Shown here: positions 50,135-58,800 of the stretch, piece by piece
Numbering within the stretch: position 1 is the first letter of the stretch
How the letters are laid out: each line of letters starts with the position of its first letter
From: Flavobacterium sp. Root935
GTDB lineage: Bacteria; Bacteroidota; Bacteroidia; Flavobacteriales; Flavobacteriaceae
NCBI RefSeq assembly: GCF_001429295.1
Contig: NZ_LMJL01000012.1
Location: 362,137-426,136 of the forward strand
DNA length: 64,000 nt
Reading direction: 5' to 3'
Position numbers and translations under genes: made by a program
Notes under the pieces: generated by a model
The model's input: the letters and a program-made list of their open reading frames with translations, nothing else
Databases searched by the model: none
Told to the model about the DNA's origin: nothing

Positions 50135-50665
50135 TTACTTCCAAATTTCCAAAAGAGCTTTACTCTCAATATCCTTTGCAAATAGTGGTGTTTCTTCTTT
50201 ATTATGCATTGATACATTTTGCCCCATAAGAGATTTAACAGGATTTAAATCGGTAACACCTGCCTTTTTGAGCAATGAAGAAAATTCGTCTGTCATTAAA
50301 ATTGTAACTACATTAGTAAACTCACAACTATTCTCTGTAATCTTTTTTACTTTGAGTTCCCAGACTATTCCTAATTTAGTTCTGCCTAAAGGAGAAAAAG
50401 AGTCTGATATTGAGTTTACTTTACAATAGTCTTTCTCTCCTATTTCTTCAATGTAATTTTGTATTAACAGTGTATCAGCAACCTGTTCAACATTTATAGA
50501 CATTCTTTTACCATTTACAGAAATAGATCTGCCTGCAGCAATATGTGAAGACGAACAAGCTTGATATTCGTGGCTTTTTAAACTAAAGAGCCATTCTGTC
50601 AGATCAATCTTTTCTATAGACGCATTAATTAAGGCTGTTGCACTGCTTTCTGAAATGATTTCCAT
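50135..50665 (-). CDS. Conserved protein of unknown function (paralogue of 10929-11486)
   Basis: 176 residues, no signal peptide. The shared blocks with the 10929-11486 protein are A-S-IEKI near 16, EYQACSSSHIAAG, MSINVE, DYCKVNSISD, WELK and the C-terminal HNKEETPLFAKDIESKAL. Several beta-like segments suggest a START/SRPBCC-like pocket, unproven. Here it is 4 bp downstream of a cysteine-hydrolase gene, whereas the paralogue sits next to a quinone reductase. Co-occurrence with small-molecule enzymes in two places points to a common ligand-handling role. Confidence 0.8.
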   Translation of the reverse strand: MEIISESSATALINASIEKIDLTEWLFSLKSHEYQACSSSHIAAGRSISVNGKRMSINVEQVADTLLIQNYIEEIGEKDYCKVNSISDSFSPLGRTKLGIVWELKVKKITENSCEFTNVVTILMTDEFSSLLKKAGVTDLNPVKSLMGQNVSMHNKEETPLFAKDIESKALLEIWK

Positions 50666-50669
50666 TACT

Positions 50670-51287
50670 TCAAGATTTAGGACTATTTACAAATTCTTCA
50701 GTAGTCAACATCGCATGTCCATAATTTGGAAAAGTAATTTCGACAGTAACCCGAATTTCTTCCCAATTGAATGCAGCTATTGCATCTTTAACTAGCGTTA
50801 CATGATAACCCAATTCTACTCCATATCTAGCTGTTGAATCAATACAGGTGTTGGCTCTCATTCCTGCAAGTATGATATGATCGATATTATGTACTCGCAA
50901 TAAAAAATCCAGATCTGTATTGGCAAAACCGCTGGCTGTCCAATGATTTTGAGCTATTAAGTCACCTGGCTGTGGTTGAAGTTCAGGATGAAACTCAGCT
51001 CCCCAAGTATTTTTTTCAAACAAGACAACTTTCTGACTTCCTTGATGAGAAGGTGCTAAAAATTTCCAATTTAAATAATCAGGTTTCGTTGTGTGATGAT
51101 GCGGAGCATAAATAACTTGTATTTTGCGGTCTCTTGCTCCTTCAATTAACTTTTTAAGATTTTGCACCAGCGAAATACCTTCTACTGTTTCTTTTGTAAG
51201 CGGATAAAGTTTCCCTCCCTCAGATAGAAAGTCGTTGAATGGGTCAATTAATATCAGGGCTGTTTTTGAATATTTACTTGCATCCAT
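50670..51287 (-). CDS. Cysteine hydrolase of the isochorismatase family
   Basis: 205 residues. ALILIDPFNDFL holds the Asp (D15) of the catalytic triad, QNHWTASGFANTDLDFLL is the middle region and ILAGMRANTCIDSTARYGVELGYHVTLVKDAIAAF holds the Cys (about 147). Family knowledge: hydrolases of isochorismate, nicotinamide, ureas or carbamoyl compounds; the exact substrate is unknown. It is second-to-last in a probable operon: 53017 hydrolase, 52165 hydrolase, this gene and the unknown-family gene. Confidence 0.9.
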   Translation of the reverse strand: MDASKYSKTALILIDPFNDFLSEGGKLYPLTKETVEGISLVQNLKKLIEGARDRKIQVIYAPHHHTTKPDYLNWKFLAPSHQGSQKVVLFEKNTWGAEFHPELQPQPGDLIAQNHWTASGFANTDLDFLLRVHNIDHIILAGMRANTCIDSTARYGVELGYHVTLVKDAIAAFNWEEIRVTVEITFPNYGHAMLTTEEFVNSPKS

Positions 51288-51343
51288 TTTCTTTTATTTT
51301 TATAATTCGTCTTCTAAAATGCACATAGATTTCAAAATGAACC

Positions 51344-52165
51344 TTAGGATTTAATGAAATTAAGTATATCTAAATTCACTTTATCAGCATCTGTTGTTGG
51401 TATTCCGTGGCAAAGTCCTGGATAAGTGATCAATTTTCCATTTTTTACAAGTTTAATAGCTCTTAGTGCTGTAACATTATGAGGAACAATTTGATCGTCT
51501 TCGCCGTGAAGTATTAGTACTGGATAATCAACGCTTTTTAAATCCTCTGTAAAATCTGTTTCAGAAAATGCTTTTATACAATCAAAATGTGCTTTTATGC
51601 CGCCCGCCATTCCCTGACGCCACCAGTTATCCTGAATTCCTTTTTTTATAACTGCCCCTTCTCTATTGTATCCATAAAAAGGAAAAGTAATATCCTGATA
51701 AAACTGTTGTCTGTTATTTGCTGTATTAAAACGGATATCATCAAATACTGCTAATGGCACTCCATCAGGATTATTTTCGTTTTGAATCATATAAGGTGTT
51801 ACAGCACTAATCAGTATCACTTTAGACACTCGGTCTTTACCATATTTTGCAGCATATCGAATGGCTTCGCCGCCGCCAGTCGAATGTCCGATATGAATCG
51901 CATCTTTTAAATCTAGAAAAGCTGTAAGTTCTGCTACATCTGATGCATAGGTATCCATCTCATTACCTGTAACTGTTTGTGTAGATCTTCCGTGCCCTCT
52001 TCTATCGTGTGCAATTACTCTAAATCCTTGGTTTAGGAAGAAAAATAATTGTGCATCCCAATCGTCTGCTGACAATGGCCAGCCATGATGAAAAAAAATT
52101 GGTGTTCCAGTTCCCCAATCTTTGTAATAAATCTCTGTTCCGTCTTTTACTGTAATCTTAGCCAT
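51344..52165 (-). CDS. Alpha/beta hydrolase, chloroperoxidase/arylesterase type
   Basis: 273 residues. FFHHGWPLSADDWDAQLFFFLNQGFRVIAHDRRGHGRS is the typical non-haem chloroperoxidase-like start. The elbow is IGHSTGGGEAIRYAA (Ser in GHSTGG). The acid is in HGEDDQIVPH and the His in GLCHGIPTT. Family knowledge: many members hydrolyse aryl esters or lactones, and some halogenate or perhydrolyse in vitro. It is second in the operon. Confidence 0.92.
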   Translation of the reverse strand: MAKITVKDGTEIYYKDWGTGTPIFFHHGWPLSADDWDAQLFFFLNQGFRVIAHDRRGHGRSTQTVTGNEMDTYASDVAELTAFLDLKDAIHIGHSTGGGEAIRYAAKYGKDRVSKVILISAVTPYMIQNENNPDGVPLAVFDDIRFNTANNRQQFYQDITFPFYGYNREGAVIKKGIQDNWWRQGMAGGIKAHFDCIKAFSETDFTEDLKSVDYPVLILHGEDDQIVPHNVTALRAIKLVKNGKLITYPGLCHGIPTTDADKVNLDILNFIKS

Positions 52166-52246
52166 ATTAGTTTCTTTTAATTGTTATTATAATTTTTAAA
52201 TGAATTCTATTTCTGATCATAAATTTTAAACTTTTGTCAGAAGCAT

Positions 52247-53017
52247 TTATAAGTTTTCGTACCACTCGATAATATAATCAGCTACTGTTTCCCATCCAGG
52301 TTCTCCGCATATAAAGTGGCTTTTACCTGGAAAAATCTTCAAATTAACTCTGCTGTTTTTGTCTTTATATTTTTTTGCCAGCGTTGTTGTAAGAGATGCA
52401 GGAAAGATATTGTCGCTTCCCCCTCCAATAAACAAAATAGGATTATGAGCTTTGCCAAAATCAATATTAGAGAAAGAGTTCAAAACAAGTTCACGGCTTA
52501 CTTTATAACTTTCGGGAACTGCAATGCTGTCAAAAGCAGCTGCCCTTTCTCTTTCGGGCAATGTGTTGAAAAAACATTTGTCGTACCAGTCGCGGCTGCC
52601 CATAAAATATTTTGAAGACGAAAAAAAACCAAAAGCCGGCAGTACTGATTTTAATGTTTTAAAGGGAGGAAAAACATTCTTTGGAGGAGCTCCGTCAATA
52701 CTAACTGCGGCGTCTGCCTTGCCGAGTTCCAGTAATTTCATAGCTGCCATTCCTGCCATCGAATGCCCAATTATTAATGGCTTTTCAGGCAGGCTGTCCA
52801 CAAGTCTTACAATGTTGTCAACTACATCTACAAAACCTGTTTGAACAAGATCGGGATGAACCTGTTTTCTTAAATCAGAAGGGTTTCCTTCGTGACCCGG
52901 ATTGGCTGGCGTATAAACCTTATAGCCTTTTTCTTCATAACGTTCTTTCCACCTTGCCCAGCTTGTGTCGTTTACAAAATTCCCGTGTATGAGAATAATG
53001 GATTTCGATTTTGTCAT
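52247..53017 (-). CDS. Alpha/beta hydrolase
   Basis: 256 residues. IILIHGNFVNDTSWARWKERYEEKGYKVYTPANPGHEGNP is the start, the elbow is IIGHSMAGMAAMKL (Ser), the acid is likely in GGGSDNIFPASL and the His in PGKSHFICGEP. A paralogue of the 49177-49962 protein. It is the first gene of the operon, with copy C of the TATATTTCGC element and several short palindromes in the 310-bp upstream region. Confidence 0.9.
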   Translation of the reverse strand: MTKSKSIILIHGNFVNDTSWARWKERYEEKGYKVYTPANPGHEGNPSDLRKQVHPDLVQTGFVDVVDNIVRLVDSLPEKPLIIGHSMAGMAAMKLLELGKADAAVSIDGAPPKNVFPPFKTLKSVLPAFGFFSSSKYFMGSRDWYDKCFFNTLPERERAAAFDSIAVPESYKVSRELVLNSFSNIDFGKAHNPILFIGGGSDNIFPASLTTTLAKKYKDKNSRVNLKIFPGKSHFICGEPGWETVADYIIEWYENL

Positions 53018-53185
53018 AAGATTAATTGTTTAATTAGTAATAGCATAATCTGAAATTGATAACTGTTTGGATGACAGTTTTTTTAATTGTATCCAATTAT
53101 GCCAAAACAGAGAACAACAATTATACTAAACAAATTAACCCTTAAAAATCAAACAAATAGGCACTTTATTTGTTTTCTCACTTAC

Positions 53186-53222
53186 TATATTTCGCAAATT
53201 AGTATCGATATTGTTAAATATA
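53186..53222 (-). promoter_or_regulatory. TATATTTCGC split inverted repeat, copy C
   Basis: TATATTTCGC (53186-53195), 17 bases, then GTTAAATATA (53213-53222); two mismatches to a perfect inverted arm, spacing 2 bases shorter than copies A and B. It lies 170-205 bp upstream of the 53017 start. Confidence 0.45.
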
Positions 53223-53270
53223 AAAACAGTATTGAAAACAAATATTTGACTTGAATCATCAAAAAACAAA

Positions 53271-53292
53271 AAAACAACCCGAAGGTTGTTTT
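53271..53292 (-). terminator. UUCG-loop terminator after the secreted glucanase-like gene
   Basis: AAAACAACC / GGTTGTTTT, 9-bp perfect stem; read on the minus strand the loop is TTCG and a T-rich run follows. It lies 35 bp after the stop at 53328. Confidence 0.88.
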
Positions 53293-53327
53293 GCTAAAGA
53301 TTAGTATTTCGTAAAATTATCTTTAAA

Positions 53328-56279
53328 TCATTTTACGATAAGTTTTTTAGAAACATTAAACGCATCTGAATTGATGTTAACAATATAAATTCCTGATCCT
53401 AAATTATGATTGATTTTAGCAGAAGAAGTATTAACCTTTTTGATCAGGACTTCTCTTCCAGTGATATCAGTAATTGTTAATGTTGCCACATCGCCTGTTT
53501 TTAATTCTGGCAGCACAATATTAAATTCATTATTCGTTGCTGGGTTTGGGTAAATGCTAATCAAATTATTCTCAGCCATTACTTCTGGTTCATTTAAGCT
53601 GGCTTTTTTTGCTGTTGAAGTTGTTTGAAACTGCCATTGTGCGCTTTCCCAATTATTTTGAGCTCCAGCATATTGAGCAGAACCATTTAGATTTTCTATA
53701 TGAATCATGCTGCCTGTCTGCCATCTATTTTTAATTCTTACCCAAGTGCCATCAACATTTTCGCTTGACCATTGCGCACTCCACCAAGAAGTCGATCCAG
53801 CAGTACATTGTACAGCTCCTGTCAGATTTTCAATATGCATGATATCTCCAGTTCCCACATTTTTTAGTATGAAATAAGTTGCGTCAATAGCGACTTTTTC
53901 CCATTTGTAATTATTATTTGCTACTGTTGCACCATATCCCACATTTGCTCCTGCATCATATAAATAATTATTTGTCCACTTATTTTTAATGGTAAAATAA
54001 TTTCCTGTCGGCGTATTAACCGAAATTACAGCTGTACTTGTTTTATTTCCATCTGCAGTTGTTACTGTGATTGTTGCTGTTCCGTTTGAAACTGCAGTCA
54101 CTAAACCTGAATTATTTACGGTTGCTACACCTGTATTATTGGAAGCATAACTTACAGATTTATTGGTTGCATTTGATGGTAAAACAGTTGCTGTTAATTG
54201 TTGAGTCGCACCTACAGCTAATGTCGTTGATGTTGGATTAAGACTTACACTTGTTACAGCTACATTAGATGAATTCACCGTAACTGCTACAGCTGCCGTT
54301 TTAGCTCCATCTTGTGTAGTCACCGTTATTGTTGCCGATCCTGATGCAACGGCTGTAATTAAACCAGCAGAATTTACGGTTGCTACACCCGTATTATTAG
54401 AACTGTACGTTACCGTTTTGTTTGTAGCATTTGCTGGAGAAACAGTCGGTGTTAATTGCTGCGTCGCTCCAGCGCCTAGAGTTACTGCTGCAGGCGAAAC
54501 GGTTACTCCTGTTACTGGAACTGATGTAGTGGAACAATTAGAGCTCTGTGTCCAAGAAAATGTACCAATAGCACTGATTTCTTCGTTAGCTGTCGCATTT
54601 CCGCCTCTGTTAGAATAATTCATGTTGCAATAAGTTCCGTTTCCACTAGGAGAACCTGCTATAAGTACAAAATAACCTCTGCCCCAATTTCTATTAAGTG
54701 TATTATTGTTTGGGAATTCTTTACCTGTTCCGTTGATGGTTACGTCTTTAAACGAAAGATTGTAGATACCGTCACCAGATCTTTTACTTATAGAAATAGC
54801 ATCATTTCTAGAATCAAGAATGTCAATATTGTAAAACTGGACATTCTTAACCTGAGTTCCTGCGTTACTGGCACTAAAAATATCTACAGCCGCTACAGGA
54901 TTGTTGTAAGTGTCATTAAAAGTTCCGCAGGCTGTTATTGTAATATCATGTATTTCATGCATGCCGTCGTTGTTAAATGGCGCTCCATCAAAATTATTGC
55001 TTACTCGAATACCTGCTTCCAGATTGTCTTTTATAATTAAATTATAGGCTTTGTTATTTTTTCCTCCATAAATAGCTAAACCAGTGGCACGCCAGCAGTT
55101 TTCTGAGGTGTTGTATCTAAATGTATTATTGATACATTCCTGCCCATTTGCAGACCAAATTGCCTGATCATCATCTCCATTATTTCTAAAACTGCAGTGC
55201 TCCACAATTGCATTTGCGGTTCCTTTGCAGAGATTAATTCCATCGGCATAATTGTTTCTAAAACGACAATGCGATAGTGTAAAGCCATCTGCTATTGCAG
55301 GCCCGCCAGTATTGTATTGTGCAATCCAGGCACCACATTCAAAATGTTCTGCCCAGATGTTTTTTATTGTAGAACCAGCTGTAAAAACACCATTTATAGC
55401 TTTATAAGAATTACTTCTAGAGGCCGAATTTGTTGTTAAATAAAGATCACTAAAGGAAATATTACTTGCATTGGCACGCAGTCCACCATTTAAACTGCTA
55501 GTGTTGGTAAAATTAATTTGAGTATACCACATTCCTGCTCCTATTAAAGAAGTATTGGCAACACCAAAATACAATTCTCGATTAACGCTGTAAACACCGC
55601 TTGGAAGAAATATTTTTTTCCCCCCGTTTGCATCAATAAAAGTTTGAAGATCACTTCCGTTTCCAGTATAAGTTACCGAACCAGCTGGAGCTGTTACGGC
55701 AGTTGGAATTGGTTCCATCTCTGCAAAATCCAAATGCAGATTACCTGTTTCTCTAACTAGTTTTAATGTTCCAGAAGCAGGGATTTTGCTAGGAAGTTTA
55801 TAACGAACTTCATCAAATCGCATCCTTGGGTTTTGGTTGGTAATTCCGTTATTATTCGGATTTCCATTGCTCCATAAATATTCCCAAGACCAGGTTGAAG
55901 TCAAAGTCAGTGTTGTAATTTTTATGTTTCCATGATATACGCCCAGAGTAGCCGTTTGTCCATCAGGGACACTGTATCGCACTACGAGTCCATCAGCAGC
56001 TTCTGTTAACGTCCATTGCACAGTTGCATTAGTCACAGACATGTTCACACATTGCTGGTCTGAAGCTTCTGATTGAAGATCGGCTTGATTGTATGATTTT
56101 GAAGTAGTTGTACTTCCATTAGATAATTGTCCTAAGTTTGCTTCATATCTTTTATACGGCGCATCATAATATCCACGCTGCGCATATAAATTGGAGTTCA
56201 AGAGGATGAAAAAGATCCACATTATAATAGGACAGCATTTGCCCTTTTCTAAAAAAATAGCATGTAATTGTTTTCTCAT
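53328..56279 (-). CDS. Secreted multidomain beta-helix glycosidase, probably GH87 alpha-1,3-glucanase, T9SS substrate
   Basis: 983 residues. A signal peptide (to about 34) is followed by an N-terminal carbohydrate-binding-like domain (about 40-195), a right-handed parallel beta-helix (about 200-580), two bacterial Ig-like (Big_2-type) domains (about 590-665 and 675-752), a ricin/trefoil-like repeat region (about 755-890, FTIKNKWTNNYLYDAG and IKNRWQTGSMIHIENLNG) and a C-terminal T9SS sorting domain (about 905-983, IYPNPATNNEF and SKKLIVK). The beta-helix contains YADGINL (about 348) and NNGDDDQAIWS (about 370), the Asp pattern seen in GH87 mycodextranases/alpha-1,3-glucanases. The call is by motif memory, not search. 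It is beside a SusCD pair. Confidence 0.72.
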   Translation of the reverse strand: MRKQLHAIFLEKGKCCPIIMWIFFILLNSNLYAQRGYYDAPYKRYEANLGQLSNGSTTTSKSYNQADLQSEASDQQCVNMSVTNATVQWTLTEAADGLVVRYSVPDGQTATLGVYHGNIKITTLTLTSTWSWEYLWSNGNPNNNGITNQNPRMRFDEVRYKLPSKIPASGTLKLVRETGNLHLDFAEMEPIPTAVTAPAGSVTYTGNGSDLQTFIDANGGKKIFLPSGVYSVNRELYFGVANTSLIGAGMWYTQINFTNTSSLNGGLRANASNISFSDLYLTTNSASRSNSYKAINGVFTAGSTIKNIWAEHFECGAWIAQYNTGGPAIADGFTLSHCRFRNNYADGINLCKGTANAIVEHCSFRNNGDDDQAIWSANGQECINNTFRYNTSENCWRATGLAIYGGKNNKAYNLIIKDNLEAGIRVSNNFDGAPFNNDGMHEIHDITITACGTFNDTYNNPVAAVDIFSASNAGTQVKNVQFYNIDILDSRNDAISISKRSGDGIYNLSFKDVTINGTGKEFPNNNTLNRNWGRGYFVLIAGSPSGNGTYCNMNYSNRGGNATANEEISAIGTFSWTQSSNCSTTSVPVTGVTVSPAAVTLGAGATQQLTPTVSPANATNKTVTYSSNNTGVATVNSAGLITAVASGSATITVTTQDGAKTAAVAVTVNSSNVAVTSVSLNPTSTTLAVGATQQLTATVLPSNATNKSVSYASNNTGVATVNNSGLVTAVSNGTATITVTTADGNKTSTAVISVNTPTGNYFTIKNKWTNNYLYDAGANVGYGATVANNNYKWEKVAIDATYFILKNVGTGDIMHIENLTGAVQCTAGSTSWWSAQWSSENVDGTWVRIKNRWQTGSMIHIENLNGSAQYAGAQNNWESAQWQFQTTSTAKKASLNEPEVMAENNLISIYPNPATNNEFNIVLPELKTGDVATLTITDITGREVLIKKVNTSSAKINHNLGSGIYIVNINSDAFNVSKKLIVK

Positions 56280-56499
56280 AATTTTTGGTTTTTTAATTAG
56301 TAAGGTTCCTTAAATAAGGATATAACGAAACTAGACCTAAAAAATAAATTAAAGAAAAGATGTGTTAAAAATCAAGATTCATACAATGATTTCATCATGC
56401 CAAAATACTATATATCAATACAATACACTTTAAAGAGATAAAAAAGAATCAAGAATAAGTATAGATGGTAAAAGGCATTTTGTTTTGCATACATAAAAA

Positions 56500-56537
56500 A
56501 ATCACTTCCGCAAATACAAAAAATTGCAGAAGTGATT
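56500..56537 (-). terminator. Intrinsic terminator after the 56577 gene
   Basis: AATCACTTCCGCAA / TTGCAGAAGTGATT, 14-base arms with one mismatch and a 10-base loop, followed by a T run on the minus strand. The 297-bp gap 56280-56576 holds nothing else I recognise. Confidence 0.8.
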
Positions 56538-56576
56538 AGTGTTCTTAAGTGATATAAATACTTTTATTGTATATTA

Positions 56577-57170
56577 TTATGGATTGACAATATCCATATA
56601 CGGAAGATTAAAACTACCATCTGTAATATTTATTACTGCACCTGATTCCATGTTTCTAACTTTTCCAGAAAATGTACCTTTAATTCCGCTTTTACTTATA
56701 GATTCAATTTTTACAGTAAAAATATCATCAGCAGTTCGTGTGTTGTAAAGTATAGTTCCTTTTGGAGTTTGAATTGCATATCGTGCAACCATTCCTTCAT
56801 CAACTGGTGTTGAATAAGTACCAGCAGTAATGTTACCTCCTAATTTCCATATTTCAAAATCTAGTGAAGGTGGTAGCTGTTCCCCAACTTTCGTAGGATG
56901 GGGCGCTTCAAATCCTCCTATTACGATTTGCTCGAAACGATCATCGTTACCGCCTCCCTGAAAGTTTACAGTGTAAAAATCTATTTTTCGACCATCCAGA
57001 GCTGCTCTAAAATAATAATCGGATGCCGTTTTATCAGATCCGCCATCATCACTTGAACAAGCAGATAATAGTACAGCAAAAACTGATACATAAAAAAGTT
57101 TTTTAAATAAACTTGCTGTTTTATTTTTTAATGCTGACTTCGTTATTAAAAGACTATTGCTATTCATCAT
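56577..57170 (-). CDS. Lipoprotein of unknown function in the PUL
   Basis: 197 residues. The lipobox is FAVLLSAC (Cys about 38), followed by SSDDGG, a typical Bacteroidota surface-export (LES) acidic motif. A shorter start may exist, since the N terminus (MMNSNSLLITKSALKNKTASLFKK) precedes a normal signal. The rest is beta-rich with no recognised domain. It sits between susCD and the glucanase gene with its own terminator, so it is likely a surface carbohydrate-binding accessory, as in other PULs (inference). Confidence 0.75.
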   Translation of the reverse strand: MMNSNSLLITKSALKNKTASLFKKLFYVSVFAVLLSACSSDDGGSDKTASDYYFRAALDGRKIDFYTVNFQGGGNDDRFEQIVIGGFEAPHPTKVGEQLPPSLDFEIWKLGGNITAGTYSTPVDEGMVARYAIQTPKGTILYNTRTADDIFTVKIESISKSGIKGTFSGKVRNMESGAVINITDGSFNLPYMDIVNP

Positions 57171-57284
57171 TGTATATTTTTTTGATTAATAACAAATTTA
57201 CTACTGGTAGATTCTAGAAACAATACCTGTATTCATGGTTATTTGCTATAAGAAATTGTAGAGCATAAAATGGAATACAAAAAG

Positions 57285-57318
57285 AAACCCTCCAAAATCA
57301 AATGACTTTGAAGGGTTT
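57285..57318 (-). terminator. Terminator after the susCD pair
   Basis: AAACCCTCCAAA / TTTGAAGGGTTT, 12-base arms with one mismatch and a 10-base loop (ATCAAATGAC). The identical loop occurs in the terminator at 63921-63956. Confidence 0.8.
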
Positions 57319-57363
57319 ATATTTATGAATGCTACTTAAAATTATTCTTTTCAGAATCTAGTT

Positions 57364-58788
57364 TTATTTGGCATCAAACCATAATTTTGTAGTTAACAAA
57401 TCTTTTCCTTGAGCAGTTATTGCCGCTTGGTAGCTAACTCCATTCAATGATTGTTCTGTACCTGGATAGAAGAAACGAGAAGGTATTTGCCCGTCTAAAA
57501 CTGTCGCAGGACCAGCTTTCAATACAGGGTAATCAAGTCTTCTCCACTCTGTAAAAGCATCAAGACCTTGCCCGTAAAATGCAATCCATTTTTGAGTTCC
57601 TATAGATTTGGCATAGTTTGTTGCATCGTATTTTACTGAAGCTTGATTAAGATAAGTAGAAATAACTGCTGCATCTGTAATACCAAATTGATTTAGTGAT
57701 GCTGTAATTGCACCTTTATAGAACTGCTCTGCATCTCCTGCAATGAAACCGCGGGCTGCAGCTTCGGCAAGATTAAAAAGTGTTTCTGAATAAGAAGCAA
57801 TAACAGCTGGTGATGATGATGTTAAGAAATAAGTACCTGGTTTTGATGTTTTAGCAAAACCTTGACTATTAGCATCACTATTTGATAATCCGTTAGCGCC
57901 GCCAACATATTTACCAACGCTCGCATCTGACGGAAGCTGAGCATATACAGGTAAACGCGGATCTGATAATGCACTTAACTGATCGACCATTGTTTTCGAA
58001 ATACGGAAATCATCACGAGTTTCAAACCAAGCTGATGCTGGATTTTGCTGAGGCGAACTGATATAAGTAAACTTAAAAGTGTCATTGTTACTGCTTAGTA
58101 AACCAGCAGCATCAGATGTTGCTTCAATAGCAGCCTGTTTAGCTAATTCAGGTTCTTTGTCTGAAATTCTCAAAGCTATACGCAGACGAAATGAATTTAC
58201 CAGTTTTTTCCATTTTGAAATATCTCCTTTATAAACCAAATCACCCGTTACAGCACCGCTTGATGCGTTTAATAATGACTGAGCTTGTTTCAAGTCTTCA
58301 AGTAATCCTGTATAAACTTCCTTTTGAGTATTATATGCAGGAGTTATTTTTTGACCTGCTTCTTTATAAGGAATACTTCCGTAAGCATCTGTCAACAATA
58401 AAAATGTCCAAGAACGCAGCGTTAAAGCAATTCCTTTATAGTTTGGATTTGCCTGTCCATCTGGGAAATTAATAATTGTATTTAAATCCGTAATTAAAGT
58501 TGCATATCCAGTATTCCACAAAGAAGTGAAAGAAGTGTTCGAAACATCATATCTGTCTGGTTCCGTATATTGGATTTTAGCCCAATGTTGTACAAACAAT
58601 AGAGACGAGTTAAAATTGTTATCTGCGCCCCAGTATAAATCAGCCCCTTGTTTTAACGATCCTGTTAACAGGTAAGGTGCCAATGGTGTTTCAGTTGCAT
58701 TTGGATTTTTATTGATATCATCCAACGTATCGCTGCAAGAGGTCAACGTTAATGCAAATAGAGTTATATAGGCTATTTTTTTTAGCAT
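57364..58788 (-). CDS. SusD/RagB-family surface lipoprotein
   Basis: 474 residues. The lipoprotein signal MLKKIAYITLFALTLTSC (Cys 18) is followed by DTLDDINKNPNATETPLAPYLLTG, the usual start of SusD-like group 2 proteins. TPR-like helices follow (SWTFLLLTDAYGSIPYKEAGQ and LVNSFRLRIALRISD), and the C-terminal part has SFNLAEAAARGF-like FNLAEAAARGFIAGDAEQFY and WIAFYGQGLDAFTEWRR. Family knowledge: covers the SusC barrel and captures glycans. It starts 12 bp after the SusC stop, so both are one operon. Confidence 0.93.
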   Translation of the reverse strand: MLKKIAYITLFALTLTSCSDTLDDINKNPNATETPLAPYLLTGSLKQGADLYWGADNNFNSSLLFVQHWAKIQYTEPDRYDVSNTSFTSLWNTGYATLITDLNTIINFPDGQANPNYKGIALTLRSWTFLLLTDAYGSIPYKEAGQKITPAYNTQKEVYTGLLEDLKQAQSLLNASSGAVTGDLVYKGDISKWKKLVNSFRLRIALRISDKEPELAKQAAIEATSDAAGLLSSNNDTFKFTYISSPQQNPASAWFETRDDFRISKTMVDQLSALSDPRLPVYAQLPSDASVGKYVGGANGLSNSDANSQGFAKTSKPGTYFLTSSSPAVIASYSETLFNLAEAAARGFIAGDAEQFYKGAITASLNQFGITDAAVISTYLNQASVKYDATNYAKSIGTQKWIAFYGQGLDAFTEWRRLDYPVLKAGPATVLDGQIPSRFFYPGTEQSLNGVSYQAAITAQGKDLLTTKLWFDAK

Positions 58789-58800
58789 GATTCTGTATTT

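Larger units (their letters stand above)
53018..53327. other. Gene-free region upstream of the 53017 operon
   Basis: 310 bp holding AACTGT-TTGGATG-ACAGTT (53061-53079), TAATTG-TATC-CAATTA (53084-53099), copy C of the TATATTTCGC repeat (53186-53222) and the terminator of the opposite-end gene (53271-53292). I see no clear -33/-7 pair and only a poor sigma-54 match. Confidence 0.4.

Noticed and set aside
53088..53107. A TGGCA-type sigma-54 promoter upstream of the 53017 operon.
   Set aside because: The -24 part is good but the -12 GC at the required spacing is missing (TA instead). I do not list it.
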